From Pseudoselenomonas ruminantium (GTDB lineage: Bacteria > Bacillota > Negativicutes > Selenomonadales > Selenomonadaceae): a stretch of 64,000 bases of DNA. The notes under the pieces were generated by a model. That model searched no databases. It was given only the letters and a program-made list of their open reading frames with translations, and was not told the DNA's origin. The translations under genes and the position numbers were made by a program. The DNA lies in the NCBI GenBank assembly GCA_015058625.1, contig SVCA01000001.1, forward strand, positions 465,936 through 529,935, read 5' to 3'. Below, one piece after another: positions 8,386 to 17,051 of this stretch. Within the stretch, counting starts at the first letter, position 1. Each line of letters begins with the position of its first letter.

Positions 8386-9516
8386 TCACACCATCAATAC
8401 CATATTATCGCGGTGAATAACCTCGGTGGGTACATCACCATTTAATATCCCTGTAAGCTTCTCAGTCCGACAGCCCAGGATTTTTTGCAAATCTCCCGCT
8501 GAGAAATTGACAATTCCCCGGGCGATTTCCTGCTGGGATGCCGTGAGCACCCGCACGGTACTGCCGGCGGCAAATTCGCCGTCACAGGCCGTAACACCTG
8601 CGGGCAGGATACTTGCCCCCTGCTCACGCATAGCTTTAGCACAGCCCGCATCTACGACGATTTCGCCCGCCAGCCGCTTGCCAAAGGCCAGCCACGACTT
8701 GCGCACCCTGAGATGCGATTCCCGCGCCGGGAACACCGTACCGATATTTTGACCGGTCAAAATATCCCGCAGCACATTTTCCCGTGAGCCCGAAGCAATG
8801 ACCATCGTCACACCGGCACTCATGGCAATCTGCGCTGCCTGAATCTTGGTCATCATGCCGCCTGTGCCCAGCTTGGAACCGGCACCACCGGCGATTGCCT
8901 CAACCTCGGGCGTGATTTCGGGAATTTCGGCGATAAGCTCGGCTTCCGGATGGGTCGCCGGATTAGCCGTATAAAGGCCCTCAATATCCGACAGGATAAT
9001 CAGGGCATCGGCATCCACCAAGGTCGCCACCATAGCCGAAAGGTTATCGTTATCGCCAATCTTGATTTCATCTACCGCCACCGCATCATTTTCATTGATG
9101 ACGGGAATAGCGCCCATGGAAAGCTGGGCCAGCAGGGAATTACGGGAATGAATGTACTGATGGTGCTGCACGGAATTTTCCTTGGTGAGCAGCACCTGTC
9201 CCATAACCTGCCCGTATTCGGCAAAGAGCTTCTCATAGATATGCATGAGCACGCCCTGCCCGATAGCCGCGACCGCCTGCTTTTCTGGAATGGAGTCCGG
9301 CTTTTGGGCAAGACCCAGTTTGCCCAAGCCTGCGGCAATGGCGCCCGAGGACACGAGAATCATTTCCTTGCCCTGATTTTTGAGGTCGGCAATTTCCCGC
9401 AGCAACAGGTCAATGCGGTGCAGATTCAGTTTTCCGGTTTCATGGGTCAGGGTACTCGTGCCCACCTTGACCACAATGCGCTTGGCTTCACGCAAACGCT
9501 CTCTGGCAGTTCCCAT
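8386..9516 (-). CDS. proB: Glutamate 5-kinase ProB
   Basis: Phosphorylates glutamate, the first and feedback-controlled step of proline synthesis. Amino-acid-kinase domain in residues about 1-260 (RIVVKVGTSTLTH, ILVSSGAIAAGLGKLG, NENDAVAVDEIKIGDND, GTGGMMTKIQAAQIA) then a PUA domain to the end. ATG at 9516 is preceded by GGAGGG; the longer TTG frame (9534) would read through that site and is rejected. 376 aa. Confidence 0.95.
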   Translation of the reverse strand: MGTARERLREAKRIVVKVGTSTLTHETGKLNLHRIDLLLREIADLKNQGKEMILVSSGAIAAGLGKLGLAQKPDSIPEKQAVAAIGQGVLMHIYEKLFAEYGQVMGQVLLTKENSVQHHQYIHSRNSLLAQLSMGAIPVINENDAVAVDEIKIGDNDNLSAMVATLVDADALIILSDIEGLYTANPATHPEAELIAEIPEITPEVEAIAGGAGSKLGTGGMMTKIQAAQIAMSAGVTMVIASGSRENVLRDILTGQNIGTVFPARESHLRVRKSWLAFGKRLAGEIVVDAGCAKAMREQGASILPAGVTACDGEFAAGSTVRVLTASQQEIARGIVNFSAGDLQKILGCRTEKLTGILNGDVPTEVIHRDNMVLMV

Positions 9517-9540
9517 GTTCTTCCCTCCGCTCAAGTTTGG

Positions 9541-9843
9541 TTACGGCAGTTCGATTTTCGGCTTATCGTAGTTGCGCTTAAACAGCAGGCCATTGCGGCC
9601 GATAATCTGCACGAGATTTACATCCGCACGTTCAGCCAGCATGGTGATGGCATCTTCCGGTTCTTCCATGCAGTTCTGCAATACACGCACTTTAATGAGT
9701 TCGCGCTTTTTGATGGCTTCCTGGGCAGCTTTGACCACCGTCGGGGTAACGCCTTCCTTGCCCATCATCACCACGGGTTCCAATTTCTGCCCCATGGAAC
9801 GCAAAAAGCTTTTCTGCTTGCCAGTCAATGAATTTCTTAACAA
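9541..9843 (-). CDS. yhbY: YhbY family RNA-binding protein (CRM domain)
   Basis: About 100-residue CRM-domain protein that binds 23S rRNA during 50S assembly. Begins LTGKQKSFLRSMGQKLEPVV and has the GRNG loop (IIGRNGLLFKRN) near the end. TTG start with GGAGG 8 bp upstream. Lies between obgE and proB; the obgE-yhbY pair, both acting on the large subunit, is typical. Confidence 0.92.
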   Translation of the reverse strand: MLRNSLTGKQKSFLRSMGQKLEPVVMMGKEGVTPTVVKAAQEAIKKRELIKVRVLQNCMEEPEDAITMLAERADVNLVQIIGRNGLLFKRNYDKPKIELP

Positions 9844-9864
9844 ATCTATTCCTCCGTACCTTAC

Positions 9865-11145
9865 TTAATCGCGGAATTCAAATTCCATTTCGCCGATATG
9901 GATGGTGTCGCCCTCTTTGGCGCCCTTTTCCCGCAGCTTTTCATCGAGATTCTTAATGCGCCAGATGTACTGGAAGCGGCGCACAGCTTCATCGTTGAGG
10001 AAGTTGGTCATCTTCACGAGCTTTTCGATATTGGTACCGGAAACCACGAGTTCGCCGCTGATGTTGCGGGAAATGGTAATCTTGTCCGGGTCTTCCTCGT
10101 TCTCGTCATAGACCACAACTTCATCTTCCGTCTCCGGCTCCTCAACATAGTTATCGAGCCATTCACCGGTATAATCAATAAGCTCCTGTATACCTTCGCG
10201 GGTCGCTGCCGAAATGGCAAAGAACTTCATGCCGTTTTCCTCGGCCAGCTTTTTCAGGCGCGGCAAGTTTTCCTGCGCTTCGGGCAGGTCGATTTTATTG
10301 GCCACGAGCACCTGCGTGCGGCGGGCAATCTTTTCGCTGTACTTCTTGAGTTCCGCATTGATTTTGTAATAATCGTCAATGGGGTCGCGGCCTTCAAGGC
10401 CCGAAGCGTCCACAATATGCAGAATCAGCTTCGTGCGCTCCACATGGCGCAGGAAGTCATGACCAAGGCCCACACCGTCAGCGGCACCTTCGATAAGCCC
10501 CGGAATATCGGCCATGACAAAGCTCTTTTCGTAGTCCGTCTTGACCACACCGAGCACCGGCGTAATCGTTGTAAAGTGATACTCCGCAATCTCCGGGCGC
10601 GCTGCCGAACAGCTGGCCACAAGGCTCGACTTGCCCACACTCGGATAGCCGACCAGACCAACGTCTGCGAGCAGCTTCAATTCCAAAATCAGATTCTTTG
10701 CCTCACCCGGTTCGCCGAATTCGGCAAATGTCGGCGTGCGGTTAGCTGAGTTGGCAAACTTCGCATTGCCACGGCCGCCACGGCCGCCCTTGCAGACCAC
10801 AGCCTCCTGCCCGATTTCCGTAAGGTCAGCCAAAACCTTGCCCGTAGCCTCGTCCTTCACAATCGTTCCGGGTGGTACCTTGACATAGCAGGCAGGCGCA
10901 TTGGCACCATACTGATTCTTGATATCGCCGTTCTCGCCGTTCTTCGCCGTAAACTTCCGATGAAAACGGAAATCCAGCAAGGTGTTCATATTCTGGTCAA
11001 CGACAAAAATCACATCGCCACCCCGGCCACCATCACCACCAGACGGCCCACCTTTCGGCACAAACTTTTCTCTTCTAAACGCCGATTTACCATGACCGCC
11101 ATCACCAGCCTTCACGATAACGCGAGTTCTATCAATAAACTGCAT
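9865..11145 (-). CDS. obgE: GTPase ObgE/CgtA
   Basis: Ribosome-associated GTPase needed for late 50S assembly and stress signalling. Glycine-rich OBG domain (1-158), G domain with P-loop GYPSVGKSSL, switch region FTTITP, DIPGLIEGA, and NKID, then the C-terminal OCT domain (about 350-426). GGAGGAAA precedes the ATG. First gene of the ten-gene minus-strand operon running to 3462. Its upstream region (11146-11320) is filled by hairpin repeats rather than by a clear promoter. Confidence 0.97.
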   Translation of the reverse strand: MQFIDRTRVIVKAGDGGHGKSAFRREKFVPKGGPSGGDGGRGGDVIFVVDQNMNTLLDFRFHRKFTAKNGENGDIKNQYGANAPACYVKVPPGTIVKDEATGKVLADLTEIGQEAVVCKGGRGGRGNAKFANSANRTPTFAEFGEPGEAKNLILELKLLADVGLVGYPSVGKSSLVASCSAARPEIAEYHFTTITPVLGVVKTDYEKSFVMADIPGLIEGAADGVGLGHDFLRHVERTKLILHIVDASGLEGRDPIDDYYKINAELKKYSEKIARRTQVLVANKIDLPEAQENLPRLKKLAEENGMKFFAISAATREGIQELIDYTGEWLDNYVEEPETEDEVVVYDENEEDPDKITISRNISGELVVSGTNIEKLVKMTNFLNDEAVRRFQYIWRIKNLDEKLREKGAKEGDTIHIGEMEFEFRD

Positions 11146-11187
11146 ATTTCCTCCACATAAACCATAAGACCACTGTATATCGTTGCT

Positions 11188-11286
11188 CAGCGCCCAAGGA
11201 CGGGCGCTGGCGGACGTAAATCCCCGGATGGGATTTCAGTCCGCGCTTTCTTTTGGGTACTTTTCTTTGCATCAAAGAAAAGTACC
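11188..11286. repeat. Three-hairpin intergenic repeat
   Basis: Three stems in a row: CAGCGCCC/GGGCGCTG (11188-11195/11202-11209), GCGGAC with inner AAATCCC/GGGATTT (11210-11244), and a 14-bp stem GGTACTTTTCTTTG/CAAAGAAAAGTACC (11256-11269/11273-11286) with a 3-nt loop. Non-coding. The last stem resembles a motif I recall from many unrelated genomes; I cannot verify that here. It fills the interval upstream of obgE. Confidence 0.65.
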
Positions 11287-11320
11287 ACCGACGGCATTAA
11301 CAACAGCCACTTTGTAGTCA

Positions 11321-11363
11321 ATAAAAACAAGAGCCGGCATTGCGTTTTCAATACCGGCTCTTG
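11321..11363 (-). terminator. Terminator after rpmA
   Basis: 15-bp stem with one mismatch (arms 11328-11342 and 11349-11363) around AAAACG; on the minus strand it is followed by TTTTTAT. Confidence 0.85.
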
Positions 11364-11410
11364 CCTTTACTCGCTACAACGCAACCTAACGCCGTTCCTT
11401 ATAAACAAAT

Positions 11411-11432
11411 ACCTGCGCCCAAAAGCGCAGGT
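11411..11432 (-). terminator. Small hairpin just after rpmA
   Basis: 8-bp stem ACCTGCGC/GCGCAGGT, loop of 6, followed on the minus strand by ATTTGTTTAT. Weaker than the hairpin beyond it; the two may act in tandem. Confidence 0.5.
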
Positions 11433-11446
11433 ATCCGTTATATGTC

Positions 11447-11737
11447 TTACATAGCTTCTTCAGCCGTATAAACGCTGACCTGACGCTGGTAGCGGCCTTT
11501 GCGCTCGAAAGCAACCTTGCCGGCAACCTTTGCGAACAGGGTATCATCCTTACCGATACCAACATTGTGGCCCGGATGGAAGTGCGTGCCGCGCTGACGA
11601 ACCAGAATGCTGCCAGCGGTTACAACCGTACCAGCCTGCTCCTTAACGCCAAGGCGCTTGGAATGGCTGTCACGACCGTTACGCGTGGAGCTAACACCCT
11701 TTTTATGTGCGAACAACTGCAAATCAAAAGTAAACAT
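11447..11737 (-). CDS. rpmA: 50S ribosomal protein L27 with cleavable N-terminus
   Basis: L27 reaches the peptidyl-transferase centre with its N-terminal tail. The product starts [14 protein letters not shown]: the nine residues ending LQLF are the Firmicute-type extension that Prp removes so that the tail begins AHKKG. Start set at 11737 (GGAGGTG eight bases upstream); the longer frame would translate that site. The ribosome-binding site overlaps the prp stop codon, so prp and its substrate are coupled. 96 aa. Confidence 0.96.
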   Translation of the reverse strand: MFTFDLQLFAHKKGVSSTRNGRDSHSKRLGVKEQAGTVVTAGSILVRQRGTHFHPGHNVGIGKDDTLFAKVAGKVAFERKGRYQRQVSVYTAEEAM

Positions 11738-11742
11738 CGAAT

Positions 11743-12063
11743 TCACCTCCGCTGTTCTTGAATTCGTACACCTTCCGGACTGAGCTTAGCAATCTCCATC
11801 AGTCCTAGAAGCATCGTTTGTAAAATCGCTTCGGTCAGTTCATCAGGAGCCCCTTTGAGCTGCATTTTGAGCTTTCCACTCGCTACGGAATAATCCATGT
11901 CGCGATGCAGATGCTCACCCAGTCCCAAAAGCGCCGTCTGCGTAAGGGACGAAACCCCGGCACAGACAATGTCCTGACCATGCGCCGCCGTGCCGCTATG
12001 GCCGGCAACTTCAAAGCCAACAATGCGATCCGTTGGCTCCTTAAAGATTTTCACCTTAATCAT
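11743..12063 (-). CDS. prp: Ribosomal-processing cysteine protease Prp
   Basis: Cysteine protease that cuts the N-terminal extension of L27. Catalytic His22 (GHSG) and Cys34 ([12 protein letters not shown]) are both present at the positions known for the staphylococcal enzyme. 106 aa. It lies between rplU and rpmA, its usual place (ysxB), 3 bp after rplU. The matching cleavable LQLFA site in the neighbouring L27 confirms the pair. Confidence 0.95.
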   Translation of the reverse strand: MIKVKIFKEPTDRIVGFEVAGHSGTAAHGQDIVCAGVSSLTQTALLGLGEHLHRDMDYSVASGKLKMQLKGAPDELTEAILQTMLLGLMEIAKLSPEGVRIQEQRR

Positions 12064-12066
12064 GGA

Positions 12067-12378
12067 TTAAGCTTCAATCTTTTCGATAACAACCTTCGTG
12101 AACGGCTGACGATGACCCTGACGTTTACGGTAGTTGCTCTTAGCCTTGTACTTGAAGACCAGAATCTTCTTGTCCTTGCCCTGAGCTTCAACCTTGCCCG
12201 TTACTTTGGCACCTTCAACAACCGGCTTGCCAACTTTGACATCACCGTCGTTTACTACCGTCAGAACTTCGTCAAACACTACAGCTTCGCCTTCAGCAGC
12301 GGAGAGCTTCTCCACCATGATTACATCACCTTCAGCGACCTTGTACTGCTTGCCACCAGTTTTGATAATTGCGTACAT
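12067..12378 (-). CDS. rplU: 50S ribosomal protein L21
   Basis: Large-subunit protein that binds 23S rRNA. 103 aa with [14 protein letters not shown] at the start and [17 protein letters not shown] at the end, both diagnostic. GGGAGGTG precedes the ATG. First gene of rplU-prp-rpmA; a promoter lies at 12509-12537 with a 120-nt leader between. Confidence 0.98.
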   Translation of the reverse strand: MYAIIKTGGKQYKVAEGDVIMVEKLSAAEGEAVVFDEVLTVVNDGDVKVGKPVVEGAKVTGKVEAQGKDKKILVFKYKAKSNYRKRQGHRQPFTKVVIEKIEA

Positions 12379-12502
12379 GAAAACACCTCCCTATAGATTA
12401 CTCGCCAACTACGGCACTGCCACAAGGCAGATTTTACAGCCTCGCTGTGCGGTTGGGGATGGGCTATAAAACCCAAATCAGACGCACTGCATGCGTCTAC
12501 AG
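12379..12502 (-). promoter_or_regulatory. Leader of the rplU operon (possible L21 autoregulatory leader)
   Basis: About 120-nt transcribed leader. Near its 5' end is a stem AGACGCA/TGCGTCT (12479-12499 region), and further stems are possible around CCCAACCGCACAGC and TCTGCC/GGCAGT. Many Firmicutes have an L21 leader RNA here through which L21 represses its own operon; assignment to that class rests on position and is unverified. Confidence 0.45.
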
Positions 12503-12508
12503 TTAGTA

Positions 12509-12537
12509 ATAGTAACATAGGCCTAAGGCCTTGTCAA
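12509..12537 (-). promoter_or_regulatory. Promoter of rplU-prp-rpmA
   Basis: Minus strand TTGACA, 17 bp, TACTAT. Strong sigma-A match. Confidence 0.8.
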
Positions 12538-12609
12538 GAAAAATAATTGCATTATCTTCTCCTATGTTCGTATAGGAAAATCCTATCTATTATATTGTGC
12601 AAAGTGACA

Positions 12610-12638
12610 TTGAGATTTTCCCGTTTTTTCGTTATAAT
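12610..12638 (+). promoter_or_regulatory. Promoter of tatA
   Basis: TTGAGA, 17 bp, TATAAT, ending 41 bp before the tatA ATG. Divergent from the rplU promoter about 75 bp away. Confidence 0.8.
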
Positions 12639-12679
12639 GTACAAGTGTATAGAATATGTAACGTTTAGGAGGAATTATC

Positions 12680-12898
12680 ATGATTAGTCCATATACCGCA
12701 GGTGCGTTAGTACTGGTTGCTCTGATTGTTTTCGGCCCCAGCAAGCTGCCGGAAATTGGCAAAGCGCTGGGCAAGGGCATCAAGGAATTCAAATCCGGTG
12801 TTGTCGATGAAGCTAAGAAGCCGGAAGATACGCAGATGATGAACGTAACGGAACAGCCCAAAGAACTGCCCAAGGCTGAAGACCAGACGAAACAGTAA
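12680..12898 (+). CDS. tatA: Twin-arginine translocase subunit TatA
   Basis: Forms the protein-conducting assembly of the Tat pathway for folded proteins. 72 aa: one membrane helix (residues about 5-20), then [20 protein letters not shown], the family hinge and amphipathic helix, then a polar tail. AGGAGG is 9 bp upstream. No separate tatB is seen, so this is a minimal TatAC system as in many Firmicutes. A likely client is the fumarate reductase flavoprotein encoded at 24076-25923. Confidence 0.95.
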   Translation: MISPYTAGALVLVALIVFGPSKLPEIGKALGKGIKEFKSGVVDEAKKPEDTQMMNVTEQPKELPKAEDQTKQ

Positions 12899-12911
12899 GC
12901 CGGTGGCATAA

Positions 12912-13685
12912 ATGGCAGAAGAACAAAAATACGAAGAAATCGAGGCGCCCAAGCAGATTGGCGCCCCGGCAGATGCCGAAGTGGTCTTAGACGATGGCAG
13001 CATGTCCCTGATTGCCCATCTGACCGAGCTTAGAAGCCGCCTGATTAAATGTCTGGTAGCTACGGCGCTTGGAAGCTGTGTGGGCTATTTTTTCATTCAG
13101 GATATCATGCACTATCTGACCCTGCCGGCGGGCAAACTCTATTACATGCAGCCCGCTGAAGCATTCTTTACCTATTTAAAGGTAGCCTGCGTGGCCGGGT
13201 TCCTTCTGGCGCTGCCCATTATCTTTTGGCAGGTATGGCGTTTTTTCCTGCCCGCCCTGACAGCGAGGGAACGTATGGTGCTTGGTATTGTGGTGCCGGC
13301 ATCCGTCGTTCTTTTTTTCTGTGGACTGGCCTTTTCCTTTTTCCTGGTGCTGCCAGCGGGTATCAAATTCTTCCTGGGCTTCGGCAATGCGGAACTGGAA
13401 GCGCTGCTGTCGGTGAACAAATACTTTGACTTTGTCATCATGTTTGTCCTGCCCTTTGGCTTTATCTTTGAACTGCCGTTGGTCATGACCATTATGGGCA
13501 AGATGGGGCTTATCACCTCCGCTTTCTTAAAGAAGTATCAGCGGATTATCATCTTCCTGTCCTTCGTCGTCGGGGCACTCATCACCCCGACCCCGGATGT
13601 ATTCACCCAGTCCATGATTGCCCTGCCCATCATCGTACTCTATGAGGTAGGCTATTTCATTGTTCGTTATATTTTACGCAGATAA
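12912..13685 (+). CDS. tatC: Sec-independent translocase subunit TatC
   Basis: Membrane receptor that recognises twin-arginine signal peptides. 257 aa with six predicted membrane segments and the conserved N-terminal SLIAHLTELRSRLIKCL (residues about 31-47). The acidic N-terminal 30 residues are an extension before the first helix. Starts 13 bp after tatA, same operon; the UbiD-family gene follows 15 bp later. Confidence 0.96.
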   Translation: MAEEQKYEEIEAPKQIGAPADAEVVLDDGSMSLIAHLTELRSRLIKCLVATALGSCVGYFFIQDIMHYLTLPAGKLYYMQPAEAFFTYLKVACVAGFLLALPIIFWQVWRFFLPALTARERMVLGIVVPASVVLFFCGLAFSFFLVLPAGIKFFLGFGNAELEALLSVNKYFDFVIMFVLPFGFIFELPLVMTIMGKMGLITSAFLKKYQRIIIFLSFVVGALITPTPDVFTQSMIALPIIVLYEVGYFIVRYILRR

Positions 13686-13700
13686 GAGGAGGTAAAATTC

Positions 13701-15161
13701 TTGGCTTATAAGGACTTGCGGGAATTTATGGTTGCTTTGGAGGAAAAAGGACTCTTAAAGCGCATAAAGACCGAGGTTGACCCGGAACTCGAGATTACGG
13801 AAATCACCGACCGGGTATCGAAAATGGAAGGGGACAAAAATGTCGCCCTGCTCTTTGAAAATGTCAAAGGCTCGAAAATGCCCGTGCTCATGAACGCCTT
13901 CGGCAGCTATGAACGCATGGCGATGGCTTTAGGCGTGGAAAAGCTCGACGATGTAGCAGACGAACTGCGGGAGATGTTAAAGCTCCCCTACGTTTCCCTG
14001 CAGAACAAAATGAACGTTGTGACCATGATTCCCATGATTAAGCGCGCAATTAACTTCCCGAAATACGTGAAGAATGCGCCCTGTCAGGAAGTCGTGGAAA
14101 CGGAAAATCCGAGCCTTGACGATATTCCCATTCTTAAATGCTGGCCTGATGACGGTGGTCCCTTCGTGACCCTGCCGCTGGTGTTCACCAAGAACCCCAA
14201 GACCGGCAAGCGCAATGTCGGCATGTACCGCCTGCAAAAATACGACAGCCGCACCACAGGCATGCACTGGCATATCCACAAGAACGGCGCGGAAAACTTC
14301 CGCGATACTAAGGCGCAGGGCGGCGATAGAATTGAAGCGGCCGTAGCCATCGGCACGGACCCAGTGCTTACCTATGCCGCGACCGCTCCTCTGCCCCGCG
14401 ATATTGACGAAATGGTCTTCGCCGGTTTCCTGCGGCATAAATCCGTGGAAATGGTCAAATGCAAGACCGTGGATATTGAAGTGCCCGCCACTGCCGAAAT
14501 CATCCTCGAAGGTTATGTGCTGACGGATGAAAAGCGCCGCGAAGGCCCCTTCGGCGACCATACGGGCTATTACTCGCTGGCAGACGATTACCCCGTGTTC
14601 CATATCACAGCGATTACCCACCGCAAGGACCCGATTTACTTCTCCACGGTGGTCGGCAAGCCGCCTATGGAGGACTGCTATCTCGCCAAGGCTACGGAAC
14701 GCATCTTCCTGCCGATTCTGCAGCAGATGCAGCCGGAAATCATCGACATCAATATGCCGCTTGAGGGCGTATTCCATGACTGCTGCATCGTATCCATCAA
14801 GAAGCAGTACCCCATGCAGGCTCGCAAGGTCATGCACGCTCTTTGGGGCATGGGCCAGATGATGAACGTCAAGATGATTATCGTTGTCGATGCCCATGTC
14901 AACGTACAGGACCTCAAGGAAGTCTGGTGGCGCGTCTACAACAACATCGATGCCAAGCACGATTTGGAAATCGTCGAAGGCCCGCTTGATGTTCTTGACC
15001 ACTCCTCCCCGATGGCAAAATGGGGCTCCAAACTGGGCATTGATGCCACCAAGACCTGGCCGGAAGAAGGCCATACCCGCGAATGGCCGGAAGAAATCAG
15101 CATGAGCGAAGAAATCAAGGCCCGCGTAGATGCCAAGTGGAAGGAGCTTGGTCTGGATTGA
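13701..15161 (+). CDS. UbiD family decarboxylase, probably menaquinone synthesis (MqnL-like)
   Basis: Prenylated-FMN-dependent aromatic decarboxylase family. 486 aa beginning YKDLREFMVALEEKGLLKRI, with GMYRLQKYDSRTTGMHWHIH and EGPFGDHTGYYS, regions that bind the cofactor and carry the catalytic Glu/Arg in UbiD enzymes. It is followed directly by a UbiA-type prenyltransferase, the pair that completes the futalosine route (prenylation of 1,4-dihydroxy-6-naphthoate, then decarboxylation), so MqnL is the favoured role. No ubiX-like partner is in the window. TTG start with GAGGAGG upstream. Confidence 0.85.
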   Translation: MAYKDLREFMVALEEKGLLKRIKTEVDPELEITEITDRVSKMEGDKNVALLFENVKGSKMPVLMNAFGSYERMAMALGVEKLDDVADELREMLKLPYVSLQNKMNVVTMIPMIKRAINFPKYVKNAPCQEVVETENPSLDDIPILKCWPDDGGPFVTLPLVFTKNPKTGKRNVGMYRLQKYDSRTTGMHWHIHKNGAENFRDTKAQGGDRIEAAVAIGTDPVLTYAATAPLPRDIDEMVFAGFLRHKSVEMVKCKTVDIEVPATAEIILEGYVLTDEKRREGPFGDHTGYYSLADDYPVFHITAITHRKDPIYFSTVVGKPPMEDCYLAKATERIFLPILQQMQPEIIDINMPLEGVFHDCCIVSIKKQYPMQARKVMHALWGMGQMMNVKMIIVVDAHVNVQDLKEVWWRVYNNIDAKHDLEIVEGPLDVLDHSSPMAKWGSKLGIDATKTWPEEGHTREWPEEISMSEEIKARVDAKWKELGLD

Positions 15162-16006
15162 TTGATATAAAAGCCCATATAAACAACGTGGCTCTGCACC
15201 ATACGATTTTCGACCTGCCCTTTGCCTTTATGGGCGCGGTACTGGCAGCAAACGGAACGCCCACCATCCATGACCTTATCTTTATTGCTCTTGCCATCAC
15301 CACGGGACGGGCAGCGGCGATGGCTCTTGACAATCTGGCGGACTTAAAGTACGACAAATTGCAGCCCCGCATGAGCTACCGCGCCATGGTCAGCGGACGG
15401 ATAAGCAAGCGTGAGGCAAAAGTCTTTATCGTCATCTGCCTGCTCTTAATGGTGCTCTCGGTTATGCAGCTGCACCCTATCTGCATTTACCTGCTGCCCC
15501 TTGCCGCACTGCCCTTTTTGATTTATCCCTTTACCAAGCGCTTTACCGGCTGGTGTCACCTCTTTTTGGGGCTGGCTATCGCCATGGCACCTGCAGGGGG
15601 CTGGGTCGCCATCAGCGGGCAGATTACCACGCCCATGGTGCTCTTATGTATTGCCGTAGCCTTGTGGATTGGCGCCTTTGATGCCATGTACGGCGCACAG
15701 GACGAAGAATTTGACAAGAGTCAGGGACTGCATTCGCTGGCAGTCAGCTACGGCGCACCGAACGCCTTCAAGCTCTCGGCAGCCATGCACGTTATCTGTA
15801 TCGCCTGCTTCTTTGCCGTGGGCGTAATGCTCTCCTTGGGGCAGCTCTACTTCGTCGGTGTCGGCATTGCCGCAGGAACCCTTATCTATCAGCACCGCAT
15901 CGTCAGCCCCACGGACTTTTCCCGGGTGACCCAGGGCTACTTTATGCGCAACGGCATTGTATCCGTCGCCATCTTTGTCTGCACCTGGCTTAGTTTCTAC
16001 TTATAA
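15158..16006 (+). CDS. UbiA family prenyltransferase, probable MqnP
   Basis: Membrane prenyltransferase of the UbiA superfamily. About eight membrane segments; first aspartate-rich motif DNLADLKYDKLQPR (residues about 70-83) and second at DAMYGAQDEEFDKSQG, both prenyl-diphosphate/Mg sites. Start placed at the TTG that overlaps the stop of the UbiD gene (TTGA) with AAGGAG upstream; a longer frame back to 15083 would overlap by 79 bp and adds a non-homologous-looking tail. Coupling to the UbiD gene supports a menaquinone role. 282 aa. Confidence 0.85.
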   Translation: MIDIKAHINNVALHHTIFDLPFAFMGAVLAANGTPTIHDLIFIALAITTGRAAAMALDNLADLKYDKLQPRMSYRAMVSGRISKREAKVFIVICLLLMVLSVMQLHPICIYLLPLAALPFLIYPFTKRFTGWCHLFLGLAIAMAPAGGWVAISGQITTPMVLLCIAVALWIGAFDAMYGAQDEEFDKSQGLHSLAVSYGAPNAFKLSAAMHVICIACFFAVGVMLSLGQLYFVGVGIAAGTLIYQHRIVSPTDFSRVTQGYFMRNGIVSVAIFVCTWLSFYL

Positions 16007-16028
16007 TTAACAAAATTGAGGTGACTCC

Positions 16029-16892
16029 ATGTCCGCAAAAATTCTCGAAGGCAAGTTTTTCGCACAGCAGTTAAAAGATGATGCAGGGCGCCGGGCGGCG
16101 GCTTTGCAGGAAAAATATGGCCGCGCTCCGGGGCTGGCGGTTATCCGCGTGGGTAACGACCCGGCTTCTGAAGTCTATGTCCGCAACAAGGACAAGGCCT
16201 GTGCGGCCCTCGGCATTTATTCCGAGGTTATCGCTCTGCCCGAAGAAACCAGCAAAGACGAATTAATCGCGCGTATTGATGCCCTGAATGCCGACGAAAA
16301 AATTGACGGCATTCTCGTGCAGCTGCCCCTGCCTGCCCAGATTGCGCAGTTTGAGGCCGAAATCCTTAACCGCATTGACCCGTCCAAGGACGTCGATGGC
16401 TTCCATCCCGTCAATGTCGGCAAGATGGTGACGGGCGAACCAGCCCTGCTGCCCTGCACGCCGGCCGGCTGCATCCGCATGCTGGAAATGGCCGGTATTG
16501 AAATTGCAGGCAAACGTGCCGTGGTCATTGGCCGCAGCAATATCGTGGGCAAGCCCATGTTCCATCTGCTGATGGCGAAAAACGCCACCGTGACCGTGTG
16601 CCATTCCCGCACCGAGAATCTTGCGGAAATCACCCGGCAGGCCGATATTTTGGTCGCAGCCATCGGCAAGCCCCAATTTGTGAAAAAAGATATGGTAAAA
16701 AAAGGTGCAACCGTCATCGATGTCGGCATCAACCGCATTGCCTCCAAGAAACTCGTGGGCGATGTGGACTTTGAAGCCGTCAGCGAAGTTGCCGGCGCCA
16801 TCACCCCCGTACCGGGCGGTGTAGGTCTCTTGACCGTCGCTATGCTCATGCAGAATGTTGTGCAGGCAGCAGAAACGCACCTACAATGTTAA
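16029..16892 (+). CDS. folD: Bifunctional methylene-THF dehydrogenase/cyclohydrolase FolD
   Basis: Interconverts 5,10-methylene-, methenyl- and 10-formyl-tetrahydrofolate. 287 aa with active-site Tyr and Lys in SEVYVRNKDKACAALGI, the DGILVQLPLP motif, and the NADP site VIGRSNIVGKPM; ends with PGGVGLLTVAML. GAGGTGAC precedes the ATG. Followed, after a repeat, by fhs, its metabolic partner. Confidence 0.97.
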   Translation: MSAKILEGKFFAQQLKDDAGRRAAALQEKYGRAPGLAVIRVGNDPASEVYVRNKDKACAALGIYSEVIALPEETSKDELIARIDALNADEKIDGILVQLPLPAQIAQFEAEILNRIDPSKDVDGFHPVNVGKMVTGEPALLPCTPAGCIRMLEMAGIEIAGKRAVVIGRSNIVGKPMFHLLMAKNATVTVCHSRTENLAEITRQADILVAAIGKPQFVKKDMVKKGATVIDVGINRIASKKLVGDVDFEAVSEVAGAITPVPGGVGLLTVAMLMQNVVQAAETHLQC

Positions 16893-17004
16893 TTATAGCC
16901 TTCCCCTCGAGGGGAAGGTGGGCGCGAAGCGCTCGGATGAGGTGCAAAATTCAATACCTCATCCGCCCCTGACGGGGCACCTTCTCCAAGGGGGAAGGCT
17001 ATAA
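16893..17004. repeat. Palindromic repeat of the ACCTCATCCG family
   Basis: Outer arms TTATAGCCTTCCCC (16893-16906) and GGGGGAAGGCTATAA (16990-17004), with inner stems CCCCTCGAGGGG and CGGATGAGGT/ACCTCATCCG. Sits between folD and fhs. Related copies are at 26060-26110 and 40630-40720. MITE- or REP-like; no gene inside. Confidence 0.8.
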
Positions 17005-17051
17005 CTATATAGCTTTATGTAAAGTTTTATTGCAGAGGAGAAGAAAGCTCA

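Noticed and set aside
15083..15157. N-terminal extension of the UbiA-type gene
   Set aside because: Overlaps the UbiD gene by 79 bp and encodes a polar tail unlike the family; the coupled TTG at 15158 is better.
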